DNA from: Undibacterium piscinae
Lineage (GTDB): Bacteria > Pseudomonadota > Gammaproteobacteria > Burkholderiales > Burkholderiaceae_D
DNA: 64,000 nucleotides
Direction: 5' to 3'
NCBI GenBank assembly: GCA_003970805.2
Contig: CP051152.1
Coordinates: forward strand, 930,001-994,000
Below the pieces are notes generated by a model. The model searched no databases, was not told the DNA's origin, and saw only the letters and a program-made list of their open reading frames with translations. The translations under genes were made by a program, and so were the position numbers. Shown here piece after piece: positions 8,466 through 19,334 of the stretch. The number at the start of each line of letters is the position of its first letter. Within the stretch, counting starts at the first letter, position 1.

Positions 8466-9431
8466 TTAATAAGCGGTCCAGCCACCATCGGTGGCAAATA
8501 AGCCACCTGTCAAATTGGACGCTTCATCAGACAACAGGAAGCAGATCACGGCCGCTTGTTCCCATACTGTCGCTTGACGTTTTTTGCTATCCGCATAGGC
8601 CAGCAGGCTCATGGTTTTTGTGCGTCCCATATTGACCGCTTCAGGGTTTTTATTTTCCTTACCGGCAGCCATGACAAACTTGATTGCCATATCAGTCATC
8701 GCCGTTTCCGTCGCGGCCATATTGACAGAGTTAATTCGAATGCCATAAGGAGCGTAATCGATGGCGCCATTGCGGGTTAAACCACTGCAAGCATGTTTAC
8801 TAGCGACATAGGCGGCATTTCCTGCCAGCCCGGTCAGACCGGCAATCGAGCAGATATTCACGATGGCGCCGCCTTTGCCCTGTTTCAATATAGGCTGGAG
8901 CTCAGCGCGCATTGATTTGAAAATCCCTGTCGCGTTAATGTCCATCAATGTATCGAAGTATTCATCGCTCGCATCGGCGATCGGGCTAGGTAGCAAGGAC
9001 TTTTGCTTCTGATAATCAAAGCTTGCGTCAGGCGCCATGGCGGCCATCACGCCGGCAGCATTGAGCGCGCCATTCAAGCCGCCGTAAGTGCTGACTGCCA
9101 GATCCACCGCTTTCTTCAGATCCGCGTTGTTACGCACGTCACCTTGTACAAACTCCGCTTTCCCGCCTTCTTTACGGATCAGGGCAATCGTTTCTGCGCT
9201 TTCCTTGGCCAACACGTCAAAAATAACCACATTGGCCCCCTCACGAGTCAAGCGTATCGCCGAAGCGGCACCAATACCACGGGCACCACCGGTAATCAGA
9301 TAGGTTCTCCCCTCATGACGCTTGGGGGTGAAATAGGCGGGGTCAATCGGTTTAATATCAACCTGCTTATAATTATTCTGTGCAGAAACCGGCACAGCCA
9401 AAAAAGCCGTCGCCAGCGACAAAAAATCCAA
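8466..9431 (-). CDS. short-chain dehydrogenase with N-terminal signal peptide
   Basis: A classical SDR: nucleotide-binding TGGARGIG, NAAG, the catalytic Ser region (NICSIAG), Tyr-x3-Lys in YVASK, and the C-terminal GGLFATDGGW. The open frame starts at a TTG. The natural start is probably the ATG at 9453, separated by a 7-T run (9435-9441). With six T the frame joins and gives a signal peptide of about 24 residues ending PVSA-QNN. An SDR sent to the periplasm is unusual because NAD(P) is scarce there. It lies about 25 bases after a porin gene on the same strand, suggesting one operon. A heavily corrupted copy is at 21991-22815. Confidence 0.8.
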   Translation of the reverse strand: MDFLSLATAFLAVPVSAQNNYKQVDIKPIDPAYFTPKRHEGRTYLITGGARGIGAASAIRLTREGANVVIFDVLAKESAETIALIRKEGGKAEFVQGDVRNNADLKKAVDLAVSTYGGLNGALNAAGVMAAMAPDASFDYQKQKSLLPSPIADASDEYFDTLMDINATGIFKSMRAELQPILKQGKGGAIVNICSIAGLTGLAGNAAYVASKHACSGLTRNGAIDYAPYGIRINSVNMAATETAMTDMAIKFVMAAGKENKNPEAVNMGRTKTMSLLAYADSKKRQATVWEQAAVICFLLSDEASNLTGGLFATDGGWTAY

Positions 9432-9475
9432 GTGTTTTTTTCAGTGTAGACATGGTGTAATCCTTATGGTTAACA

Positions 9476-11128
9476 TCAGAAACGGGCAATCATCAGTGCG
9501 CTGGCGCTAAACCAGTTCTTATAATCAGAGTTTAAGCTTTGGCGAATGGCTGCGCCGGGTTGCGTATAAGCGGTAGAAAAAACAAAAATTAACCCGGGAC
9601 TGGCGACATAGCGCGCGGTAAGGTTTAACTCGCGGCCAAGGTCTTTGTCGCTATACAGCGATAAGGCTTGCGCGCCGCCAAGATTATTCAGCGTAGCCGC
9701 CTTGAAAATCCAAAATTGCGGCGTTAACTCCCAACGTGGTCCTGGCTGCAGGCGAGCCATAAAACGATGCGCAACCACGTTAGACGTTTGCACGACTTTA
9801 TATTGATTCAGGCCTTGCACCCATTCATCCCCGCCACCTCCTGCAAAGAGTGGATCCCAGCGCTCAAAAGTCGCAGTATTTGGGTTGTCGCCGCTAAACG
9901 ATGAATAACGGTAGCTCACTGTAGGTCGCCACGGTGCATGATGAAATTGATAGCCCGCTTCTACATAGCCGGCGCGTGCGTCCATGTCAAAGTCACGATG
10001 TGTCTGACGCGCTAATTCGGCACGCATATACAGACCTGAGCCACTCAAAGACGGATCCAATGCAAGGCGAATATCGGTAACCCGCAATCCCGCCCGTGAG
10101 TAGACTGCGGTATTGGTGTAATACGAAAAATTTGACGATGGGACCTGTAAGGCCATCCCGCCTAGCCTTAGCTGCGGCAACAAACGCCCTTCGTAGTTGA
10201 TACCATTGATAATCGTTTTGCTATCTATCTCTTCCAACTCGTCTGGATTAAGACGGAATAGGTCGAGCTTATGGGCGTCATACGTAAACTGGGCGTGCAT
10301 GAGTTGATCTGCTGCATTGCGCGGATTTGACTGTAATGCCGCTCGCGCACCGCCATTGGCCGACGACAGGCGAAGTATCATCCCATTATCAATTTGAAAT
10401 GCTTTACGGCCATATAGCAGGCTCATCTGGCGAATCCCGCCTTGCGCCGTAGTGTTACTGCCAATCACACCTGCATAGGCATCTTCGGCATGCCCATGAG
10501 TGCGGCTTGCATCGGTAAACAATTCAGGCCCCCAGGAACCTGAAGCGATATAGCTGCCTGCAGCGAAAACAGAGATGCGCTCAGTAACGGCACTCAAACC
10601 ATACAGGCCTGCTTCCACACTGCTTTCCAGCCAGGTATCGGTACCGTGACTACCAGAGGGCGACTGAGCTAGCGGATTACCCGAAGTCAGTATCTCAGGA
10701 CGGCCAAAGAAGGCATTGGTATTTGAGAATACCATCGATTTGTTCTCAATCTTGGCTCTTAGAACGCTCTTATCATCGGCATATAGAACAGGGAAGTCTT
10801 TCCAGCTGCGATCGGCCAACCAGCCCATCGCTTGTTCGCCCAGAGGTTTGGCTTGATCGCTGAGCTTCACTCTGACAATTAACTCAACATCCCCATTGCC
10901 ACTGGTTTGAGTTTGATACTCTGCATGACCGACAAACTTTAGCCGTTTGACCTTATTGAGCATCATCTGACTACGCATAGGGTCAAAATAGCTATCTGGG
11001 TAAGTGGCGAAAGCGCGGATAACGGCATCCCGATACGTGGAATTTTCAATTGCACCATCATCAAGAATCACCGATACAGCCTCAACCCGCCGCCCCGAAT
11101 AGTCACCGTCTGTAGTCGCAAGTCGCAA
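9476..11128 (-). CDS. outer-membrane porin of alginate-export type, N-terminus missing
   Basis: 550 residues remain. The first ~130 residues look like a small periplasmic alpha/beta domain. The rest is a beta barrel with features common to alginate-export-family porins (a segment with SGDNPNT followed by ERWDPLFAGGG) and ends in IARF with terminal Phe. No signal peptide is present. The apparent TTG start at 11126-11128 sits at a junction where sequence from metE begins, so the true 5' end is lost. It would import or export a large or charged organic solute. The downstream SDR may act on that solute. Confidence 0.7.
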   Translation of the reverse strand: MRLATTDGDYSGRRVEAVSVILDDGAIENSTYRDAVIRAFATYPDSYFDPMRSQMMLNKVKRLKFVGHAEYQTQTSGNGDVELIVRVKLSDQAKPLGEQAMGWLADRSWKDFPVLYADDKSVLRAKIENKSMVFSNTNAFFGRPEILTSGNPLAQSPSGSHGTDTWLESSVEAGLYGLSAVTERISVFAAGSYIASGSWGPELFTDASRTHGHAEDAYAGVIGSNTTAQGGIRQMSLLYGRKAFQIDNGMILRLSSANGGARAALQSNPRNAADQLMHAQFTYDAHKLDLFRLNPDELEEIDSKTIINGINYEGRLLPQLRLGGMALQVPSSNFSYYTNTAVYSRAGLRVTDIRLALDPSLSGSGLYMRAELARQTHRDFDMDARAGYVEAGYQFHHAPWRPTVSYRYSSFSGDNPNTATFERWDPLFAGGGGDEWVQGLNQYKVVQTSNVVAHRFMARLQPGPRWELTPQFWIFKAATLNNLGGAQALSLYSDKDLGRELNLTARYVASPGLIFVFSTAYTQPGAAIRQSLNSDYKNWFSASALMIARF

Positions 11129-11133
11129 TGCTG

Positions 11134-11679
11134 GCCTCAGCCAAGCAAAACGGCCAGTTGTTCAAATAGACCAGTCAAAGTGCTCAAAATATTCAGCCGC
11201 AGCGCCTGATGCCGCGAACAAAATAATCGTCAGAATGGCGTCAAACCATTTCGCCTGCCCGCATAGGCGCAAAGCCAAACCGGACCGGTACACCTTGGCC
11301 TGATGCGCTTGCGCCGCGCTTCCCCCAAATAACCAAGCCGCCCTCAAAATGAGTCTCAGCCGTGGTAATTGGTATCAAACCATTTAGTCAAAGCGACAAA
11401 ATAATCGTCCAGCGTCCTGGCATCAAAGCCAAACCGGACCGGTAGCGCGCCCAACAAGGCTAGCGTGGAAAGCACCTGGTCATACCAGGTAAAATCACCG
11501 ACGCTGACCAGATCCAAACCGGCTTGTTGTTGCAAAGCCCAATGTCTGGCACGCAAATCACGGCCGGTATCGTGCAAGGTCGCTAAGCTCACTTCACCGC
11601 GCCAATAGGCTTCCTGAGCGAATTTCAATTCACGTTGAGCGCCTATGCGCGGAAATCCCAAAATATGTGCTGATGCCAT
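11134..11679 (-). pseudogene. metE: collapsed copy of metE
   Basis: The first 100 or so codons (from 11679 backwards) are nearly identical to the start of intact metE at 25280. After that the text jumps between short pieces of metE separated by deletions, down to 11134 where it meets the porin. About 545 bases stand for some 830 bases of the intact gene, and the rest of metE is absent. Mosaic order and indel-dominated differences suggest assembly noise rather than decay. Confidence 0.8.
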
Positions 11680-11776
11680 GTTGATTCTCCTATCACTTTA
11701 AGTCTTGCCATGATCGGGTAAAGTCATTTATTATTCAAACGACATATTTTAAGAATCAACTTGAATTTTACTCATA

Positions 11777-12650
11777 ATGCAATCGATACTGGAACTTCGT
11801 CACCTTAAAACCCTGCATGCCTTGCGCGAAGCCGGTAACCTGCTGCGTGCCGCGGTATTGCTCAATGTCACGCAATCAGCCCTGTCTCACCAGATTAAAT
11901 TACTCGAAGAGCATCACGGAGTCAGTCTGTTTGAACGCAAGACTACCCGATACGATTTACCCGGCCGGCGAGCGCCTGCTGCAACTGGCCGATCTGGTGC
12001 TACCGCAAGTGGCCAATAGCGAACGTGATCTGCCCCGGCTGGCACAAGGGGTAGCGGGTCAGCTACGCATTGCAGTCGAGTGTCATACGTGCTTTGACTG
12101 GCTGATGCCTGCGATGGATCTGTTCCGGCAAACTGGCCCGAAGTGGAATTGGATATTGTGTCGGGCTTTCAGGCTGACCCGGTGGGCTTACTGTATGGTC
12201 ACAGGGCAGATATCGCCATCGTTTCAGAAATGGATGCGGGAGAAAACGGTCAGCTATCACCCCTTATTTCGCTTCGAGATCATCGCACTGATCGCCAGAG
12301 ACCATGCGCTGGCAAGCCGTGATTACCTAGTGGCCAAGGATTTCGCCAGCGATACCTGATTACCTATCCGGTGCCGGACGACATGTTAGAACGTAGTCAG
12401 GCAAGTGCTCAAACCGGCGGCATAGAACCGCCGCACGCCGCACTACCGAACTCACGGTCGCCATGCTGCAACTAGTCGCCAGCAAGCGCGGGATTGCCAA
12501 CCCTACCGGTCTGGGCGCACAGAACTATGTTCAATCGCGATTTGTTCTTGCCAAGCGCATTACCGCTGAAGGGCTAACCGGCAAGCTGTACGCTGCCTGC
12601 TTGCCCGAATTGTCAGATTAAGGCCTACCCTGAATTGAATTTTTGTCCAG
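11777..12650 (+). pseudogene. metR: frameshifted copy of metR
   Basis: It parallels the intact metR at 25378 from the ATG on, but carries many single-base losses and gains (for example near 11947, 11956, 12246, 12356 and 12389), so no frame longer than about 180 codons survives. It fades into poorly matching text after about 12630. The 97 bases between it and the metE copy are identical to those at 25281-25377. Confidence 0.85.
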
Positions 12651-12723
12651 CACCAGTACGTTTTTTGAGCAGTACCCTGAAACTGCAGAGCCACTAGAAC
12701 ATGCTGCGTATGTCCTAATGTAT

Positions 12724-12802
12724 ATACTCCCCTAAAAAATTTTAAAATATACCTAATCGCGCATATATCCATTGGGCGATTAAAAAAATACTAGGGTAGT
12801 AT
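12724..12802. repeat. 80-bp inverted-end element, copy A
   Basis: Begins atactcccct, ends agggtagtat followed by ct, total 79 bases. The right end read on the other strand is atactaccct, an imperfect inverted repeat of the left end. The interior is A/T-rich next to both ends. It lies 81 bases past the stop of the minus-strand MFS fragment. Related copies are at 27929-28007 and 55833-55912. Confidence 0.7.
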
Positions 12803-12883
12803 CTAAGTCTACAGTAAGAAGCTCAGGCCAGCCACAGCGACGCTAGTGGCTGGCATCTAGTCTAAATCAACACTAAGCCAAAC

Positions 12884-13209
12884 CTAGACCAACGCTAGGC
12901 CGCGCTCACCAAGTTGCGCGCGCGCGGTGGCGCTGCCGACGTTTACCGCAGTCATTATCGCCAACACCTGAAACACACCGACGCAGACAAATACCCAGGA
13001 CGGATGATGCGCATCCATTACCGCACCAAACAGTAGCGGCGCACAAGCCAGACCACTATCGAGGCCCGAGTACACCACGCCATACACGCGCCCGGTGGCA
13101 TTGCTAGGGGCTGCTGCACGTATCATCAAATCCCGTGATGGTCCGGCGATCCCTGAGCAAAAACCGATCACCACCATCAAGACCAGCGCCAGCCAAGCAC
13201 TGCCCCAAC
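12884..13209 (-). pseudogene. C-terminal fragment of an MFS transporter, diverged paralog
   Basis: Encodes about the last 108 residues of an MFS protein, ending at a TAG at 12884. It matches the end of the MFS gene at 28136-29405 at roughly 80 percent of bases, with many substitutions and no frame-breaking indels in the aligned core, so it is a true paralog rather than a re-read of the same gene. At 13209 it stops mid-gene and the text continues inside the lipoprotein duplicate. Its stop lies in a cluster of TAG codons in all three frames (12862-12900). Confidence 0.75.
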
Positions 13210-13915
13210 CAACCACTGGCCTGACCCAAGCCCTTCAGAAAAGCGCGACGTACCACTCCGGCCGCCAGCGCTGCCGTCACGTCTTTGGAATGCCGGTCAG
13301 CGCCGGAAAATCGGCGTATCCAGCTACGAAAAGGAATCACGCCTTCGACCGTGCTGCGTAAAGCACCGATTGCCGCATTACTTAACTCCGACTGTCCCTG
13401 CTCAAACAGGCCGGCAATCTTATTCGCGGATAAGGCATCAAGATCTGGCCCTATGATGCGATCAAGCGCACTGACCTCGGCACCTATGCCTTCGCACGAT
13501 TTATCCACCGGCATCAAATACGGCCCCTTCATGGCGGCATTCAATTCAGGCGAAATCTCAGCGCGAATCAGGTTAAAGTCACTCAAGGGCGAAGTAACCG
13601 CACCCATCACCTGCGTTTCCATCGCTGGCTTAGTCAGACTGCCAGTCGTAGCGGCCGGCTTTTGCGACACACCGATGCTGGCGCAGGAGTGGCTGCTGAC
13701 TTAGGCGCTGTAGCTGTAGCTGTAGCTGTAGCTGTAGCTATCGTAGTGCCGGAACCGGCATTAACCACCGATTGGGGCGACTCTGTGCTGGCACAGCCAG
13801 AGAGCACAATCGCGAATGCGACTAATCCGCCAAACATGGAGCTACGTTCCAGAAATTTATTTGGACGGCACAAACACTCCTCCAAACACAGACACCGAAT
13901 CGATGTTTTTTTCAT
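13210..13915 (-). pseudogene. second, broken copy of the lipoprotein gene
   Basis: Identical to the gene at 289-1116 except for a two-base insertion near 13668 that shifts the frame, and loss of the C-terminal Pro/Ala tail at 13210, where the frame runs on into the MFS fragment. Identity with copy 1 begins exactly at bases 413 and 13210. Confidence 0.85.
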
Positions 13916-14017
13916 ATCTGGCCTCATCCTTGTATGTTTAACGACTATTTAATCAATAGTGCCCAAGTGTAACGCCAATTATCCGCTCAGTGCTCGCTCA
14001 CGATTTTCAATGGCAAA

Positions 14018-14064
14018 TAAAAAGGACCTGGCAATCAGCGACTATGCTGACTACCAGGCCCTTT
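14018..14064 (-). terminator. second copy of the lctP terminator
   Basis: The same stem as at 1220-1266, with one A fewer in the tract that becomes the T-run on the minus strand. Confidence 0.75.
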
Positions 14065-14089
14065 CTATAGCAAGGCTATCTATATCGTC

Positions 14090-15785
14090 TTAATGCACCA
14101 GCAAGGTGAACGGATACACATAGGCCTGGAGGAATACGAAGAGCCCGACCAACACCGCCAGTGCCAGACTGTGGAAGAACACGAAACGCAAGATCTCGCC
14201 TTCATGCCCATACCAACGGGTGGCGGTACTGGCGACCACGATACTTTGCGCATCCACCATTTTACCCATGACGCCGCCTGAGCTATTGGCCGCCGCCATC
14301 AAGACCGGCTCAGGCCCAATTGTTCCGCCGTGGTTTTTTGCAGTCCGCCAAACAAGACGTTGGCCGCCGTATCCGAACCGTCAATGCGACACCAAGCCAG
14401 CCTAACAAGGTACCGAAGATAGGATAGAACATGCCGGTATGAGCAAACACCAGACCCAAGGTAGCATCGGTACCTGAATAACGCGTCAAATAACCGAGTG
14501 CCAGCATCAGCACTATAGTCAGCAACGAGTAACGGACCAGCCAGATAGTGCGGAAATAGATGCGCACCAGATTAAGCAGTGAATACTTCATCATTAAACC
14601 GGAAATGATAGAGGCGATAAAAATCCCGGTGCCGGTGGCGGACAACCAGTTCAAGGTATAAATTGCCGCTTCCTTATGTGGCTTGGCTACTACCGGAGCG
14701 ACTTTTTCGACCAGATTATGCAAACCCGTGAATGGAATCTTGAATACTGAAATACCGTCCACCCACTTCTTAAACTCAGGAATACCCCAGATAAATACCA
14801 GCGCAGTGAGGATAACCCATGGCATCCATGCCATCACCAAAGCACGCTTATCATGCTTTTCGAAAATTGCGGCAGCAAGGTCCGCTTCATGACCGTGGGG
14901 TTTTTCACTTTCCAGGTCTGGCGTACCGGATTGAGCTTCATGTCCTTTGAGTGAAGTGGAGGTCCAGATTTTTTTCGGCTTCCAGACTTTCAGAAACAAG
15001 ACCAGACTGACCATGGAAACGATGGCGGCGATTACGTCAACCAGCCACGGACCATGGAAATTGGAGACCAGATATTGCGGAATCGCGAAGCTTAAGCCAG
15101 CCACCAGGATCGCCGGCCAGATTTGCAGCATGCCGCGGAATCCGGCAAAAGCCCAGATCAACCAGAACGGTACCATCAAGGAAAACAGCGGTAACTGACG
15201 CCCTATCATGCCCGACAATTCCAGCAGGTCAAGCCCGGTCACGGCGGCAAGCGCAATCACCGGCGTACCCAGCGCGCCATAGGCAACCGGTGCGGTATTG
15301 GCGATCAGACATAAGCCGGAAGCGGCCAATGGCGAAAATCCCAGACCTATCATGATGGCGGCGGTAACCGCCACCGGTGTGCCGAATCCGGCCGCACCCT
15401 CAAAAAACGCGCCGAAGCAAAACGCGATCAGCAAGAGCTGTATGCGCCGGTCGTCGGTGATGCCGGTCAGGCTATCCTGCAAGACCTTGAACGAGCCGTT
15501 TTCTATCGTCAGCTGATGTAGGAAGATAATATTGAGGACGATCCAGCCTATCGGCAACAGGCCAAAGGCGGCACCGTAACCGGCTGCATTCCATGCCAGG
15601 CCGGCGGGCATGCCAAAACCAAAAATCGCTACCAGTAAAGCACTTGCCAAGCCTAAGCCCGCCGCATAATGCGCCTTCATGTGTCCGAATGCGATACAAC
15701 CCAGCATCACCACCACCGGAATCGCCGCCATCAATGCGGACAGCCAAATATTACCTAACGGGTCATAGACCTGACTCCAAACCAT
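14090..15785 (-). pseudogene. lctP: frameshifted copy of lctP
   Basis: It differs from 1292-2989 by two single-base losses (one G near 14309, one C near 14380). These split the frame into a 491-codon front part with a wrong tail and a 70-codon end. The remaining ~1.4 kb appears letter-identical, which is not what a freely decaying pseudogene shows. Confidence 0.85.
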
Positions 15786-15829
15786 ACCATCTCCTCGATA
15801 TTATTTTAATGCCTTAGCGTAAAAGCTAC

Positions 15830-15958
15830 AACGGCACGACAGCGGCGCAGTGATGGTACAACGGCACGACAGGCAAAACTCATGCAGCCGACCTGAAATG
15901 AATTTGACGTATTTCGTTGAACTTAATTGCCGCTAATAGCGGCGCCATGTAGACAATG
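15830..15958 (-). pseudogene. remnant of the M48 peptidase gene
   Basis: Only the last ~30 codons and a scrap of the first codons of the M48 gene remain. About 960 bases of the gene and about 95 upstream bases present in copy 1 are missing. A 15-base piece (acaacggcacgacag) is duplicated at the edge (15826-15840 and again at 15858). Confidence 0.75.
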
Positions 15959-16288
15959 ATCGTGTGCCGAGACAGCTTGGTAAGCCACGGGTAGGTGAAT
16001 TATTTACCATCTTAGCAAGATGGGATAGTACTGGCTTTCTGACAAGTACACACATAGAAAGTTGCAGAGAGACGCAAAAAAGACGCGCGCTATCAGTACG
16101 CTTTTCTGCTTAAGCCGGGAGAGAGTTTTGCTGATGAGAGGAAAAACTAAGCTGGACGCAGACTAAATCTGGCGATGGGATTTCTATCGGACGGTCCGGC
16201 ACCAACACCAGTGCCGTCCAATAGAAATTTAAGAAAAACGCGCGTTGAAGACAGGTCTTAAACGCGGAAAAAACCTATGCAACAACAA

Positions 16289-16977
16289 TTAGAAACGGTA
16301 ACCAACACTAGCGAAAGCGACCAGTGGATCTAAAGTCAAAGTAGTATTGCTTTTTGCTAAGACCGTCCCCTTATACGTCGTAGTCAAATTAGCTTCTGTT
16401 TTCAACTTAACATAGGACAGTGAAAAATTCGCGTACCAGTTATCAGAAACTTCATAACTAACGCCGCCAGTGATAACCGGAGCAAAACCACTGCCTAAAT
16501 CAGCTGAGGTAGCGATCGATGGGATTAACGAAGCTGGCAATTTCCTTGGCTCAAAGCGACTATAGTACGACTCTTTGTTGAAATGCCAGTTCCACATTCG
16601 CCCTCCAACCAAAAAAAAGTAACGAACAGAAAAAAGTGCATCAAAGAAAGCGCCGACTGAAGCAAGACTACCTTCGCCGTGCAATTTATACGTCGGAGGC
16701 ACACCCAAGTCAGCAGCAAATACAACATTATCCGTGTAAAATAGTTGAGCGCAACGCCTAGAGTATTGGTAGCGTCAACACCTGCACCAGAGAGAGGGTC
16801 AGATTTTTGAACTGGGTATGTGAAAGCAAGTGGTGTGCTTGAGTCATTAGGTGCGATATGCGCCCAACCGACGTTTACAACCACACTGCCTGCGCTCTGC
16901 GCCATCACTGGTGCGGCGAAGCATGCGAATAGGGACAAGGCGGCGATTTTTGATACGACTGCGAATTTCTGTTGCAT
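16289..16977 (-). pseudogene. ompW: rearranged copy of ompW
   Basis: Both ends match ompW at 4524-5288, but 16560-16650 holds scrambled sequence. About 150 bases of ompW are gone and about 50 bases of unrelated A-rich text (16599-16650) stand in their place. A one-base loss near 16738 adds a frameshift. Confidence 0.8.
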
Positions 16978-17454
16978 TTATCTACTCCAAAAGGACAATA
17001 TATTTTTTACTTAACGGCCTCAGATAGCGCCGTCGGGGGAAGCCTTACTTAGTTTGTCCGCTGATGCAAAAGTTCCCAGCAAGAACTACAATTTGCTAAA
17101 TTAAAATTTCACATCAAAATTCTCAGATCTAAGCAAACAAGAAAAAACGAGTGACGCATCTACGATAGACTAAACGCAAATCAGAAAATGCTAGTTCAAT
17201 CAGATTTCTCGCTCGCAATTCTAAGCCCTGCAGCCTAGAATAAATTAGAGTCTTTCCTCTTGCGGGCGCGCCCTGCTTGATACTCAGACCGATAGCGATA
17301 AATGCAGGACAAAAATTTTCCTTGCGGATACTTACGACAAATATGGCAATTCAATAAGCGCCATTGCGGTTTAACAAGGATGAACGCGCATTCCAGAGGT
17401 ACAATTCAAAACTGGCATCAAGTGCCACAGAAAAAAGAAGGGCATACAACTTAG
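16978..17454. promoter_or_regulatory. second copy of the ompW/kinase intergenic region
   Basis: Matches 5289-5764 base for base except one extra A near 17104. No gene seen. Confidence 0.6.
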
Positions 17455-19334
17455 GTGCCGCGCATCACACCAACACAGCAAGCCATGAATAACGCCCCTC
17501 AAGAATCAGATTTTGGCGATGAAACTGCCGCCTATACGCGCTTAATACAGCGTGTACTCATTATCCTTTTGTTTATTTGCGCCTCTACTGTCATCGGAGC
17601 CGCAGTAAGTCAGGCACTCAGTTTTTCTAGAGTCTTAACGGTTTTGGCTTTATTGCTGATCGCTAGCCTGAGTTATTTGCAATTGCCGTATTCAATACGG
17701 CGTAGCACTCAGGTTCTGGTGCTCGGTTTGTGGCTGGGCGTATCGGTCTCTACCTTCATTTTTGCCGGCGTGCATAGTGCCAATCTTTTGACTTACCCAT
17801 TTCTGATTGCGCTCGCTGGCTGGATACTTGGTCGTCGTTGGTTGCTAGCGGTGACCGCTATCAGCGTGCTGTTTATTTTGGCACTAGGCTTAGGAGAATT
17901 GACCGGAGTCTATCACCCTACAGCAAGGGCGCCGGTCTTGGTGGTGTGTCAACCGTAATTGGTAATTTGCTGGCGATCGCTTTTTTAACACAGACAGCCT
18001 ACCGCAGTCTGACCCATCAACGTGACCATGCGATCGCATTATCAGCACAATTGGCCAGCCAAAACCACAGCTTGGAACAAGGCAAGCGCGATTTGCGATT
18101 AATCCTCGATCACGTACCGGCCGGTTGTTGCCTCGCTTGATGCCGAGGCGATACTACGCTTCAGCAATGCCCGTTTATGCCGAATTATTTGGCGCTCAGG
18201 CAGAGGACCTACTCGCAAAAAAAAATTACCGACTACATGTCCCCCGAAGGTCTGGTATTTATGACCCCGTATTGGGAACTCTGCCTGAAGGGTGAAGTCA
18301 CCGGGTATCGACGGTCCTATCAAGATCCGCACACTGGTCAAGCACGCGTCGTCGATGTCATGATGGAACCAGAAATAAGCCAAGAACAATGCAGTGACCG
18401 GTGTCTTTGCCCTAGTGATAGACGTCACCGATAAACTGCATGCTGAGCAGCAAATCCGCGATCTCAATGGAAAGCCTGGAGCAACGCGTAGTGCAACGTA
18501 CCGCAGAGCTTGAGTCTGCCATGAGCAAACTGCAAAGGACACAAGAAGAGTTGGCCCGCAGTGAAACTAAGGCCACTCTCAACACCTTGGTCGCGAGTGT
18601 CTCGCACGAACTCAGTACGCCTATGGGTAACTGCCTGATGACCGCGCACACACTCTTTGACCAAGGCAAAAGTTTTTCAACTAGCTTTAGAGAGCAATCA
18701 AATTAAACGCTCAGACCTGAGCAACTTCATCAACGCTGTCACCCAGGGCAATGATCTGATGCTACGCAATGTACAGCGTGCAGCCGAGCTACTAAAAACC
18801 TTCCGGCAGGTGGCCAATGATCAGGCCAGCGAGCAACTGCGCGCCTTTGATTTAGCCCAGATGCTAACTGAAGTGATTGATACCCTAGCGCCGAGCTTAA
18901 AGCGTTACCCACATCAACTAATGCTAGACATCCCCTACGGCATACGCATGCATAGCCTGCCAGGCGCACTCGGACAAGTGACCATCAACCTGATCAATAA
19001 CGCCTATTTACATGCCTTTGAAGGACGCGAAAATGGAGCCTTGCGCATTAGTGCCAAGCTCGTGGAGCAAGAAGTACATTTATTTTTTATCGATGATGGA
19101 GTCGGCATCCCGGAAGAAAATCTCAAACAATTATTTCAACCCTTTTTTACCACCAAGACTGGCAAAGGCGGCACCGGCTTAGGCATGGGCATCGTAGAAA
19201 ACCTAGTTAACAAAACCCTCAACGGCACTATCAGCGTCAGTTCTGAAGTCGGCGTGGGCAGCTGCTTTGAAGTGCACCTGCCATTGAACGCGCCGGACGC
19301 ACCACTCCCAGACCAGAATTCTGGTCAAACTTAA
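17455..19334 (+). pseudogene. frameshifted copy of the sensor histidine kinase gene
   Basis: Seven single-base indels relative to 5765-7639 were seen: one G lost near 17945, and one base gained near 18124, 18172, 18221 (A8 to A9), 18385, 18470 and 18674. No substitution was noticed between them. The intact pieces encode the membrane part (167 codons) and the last 225 codons with the whole ATPase domain. Confidence 0.85.

Noticed and set aside
12724..12802. RcnR/CsoR-type operator (TACT-G-run-AGTA) reading of the 80-bp element right end
   Set aside because: The end tactagggtagta resembles such sites, but all copies lie past gene ends rather than in promoters, and the arms are 60 bases apart.
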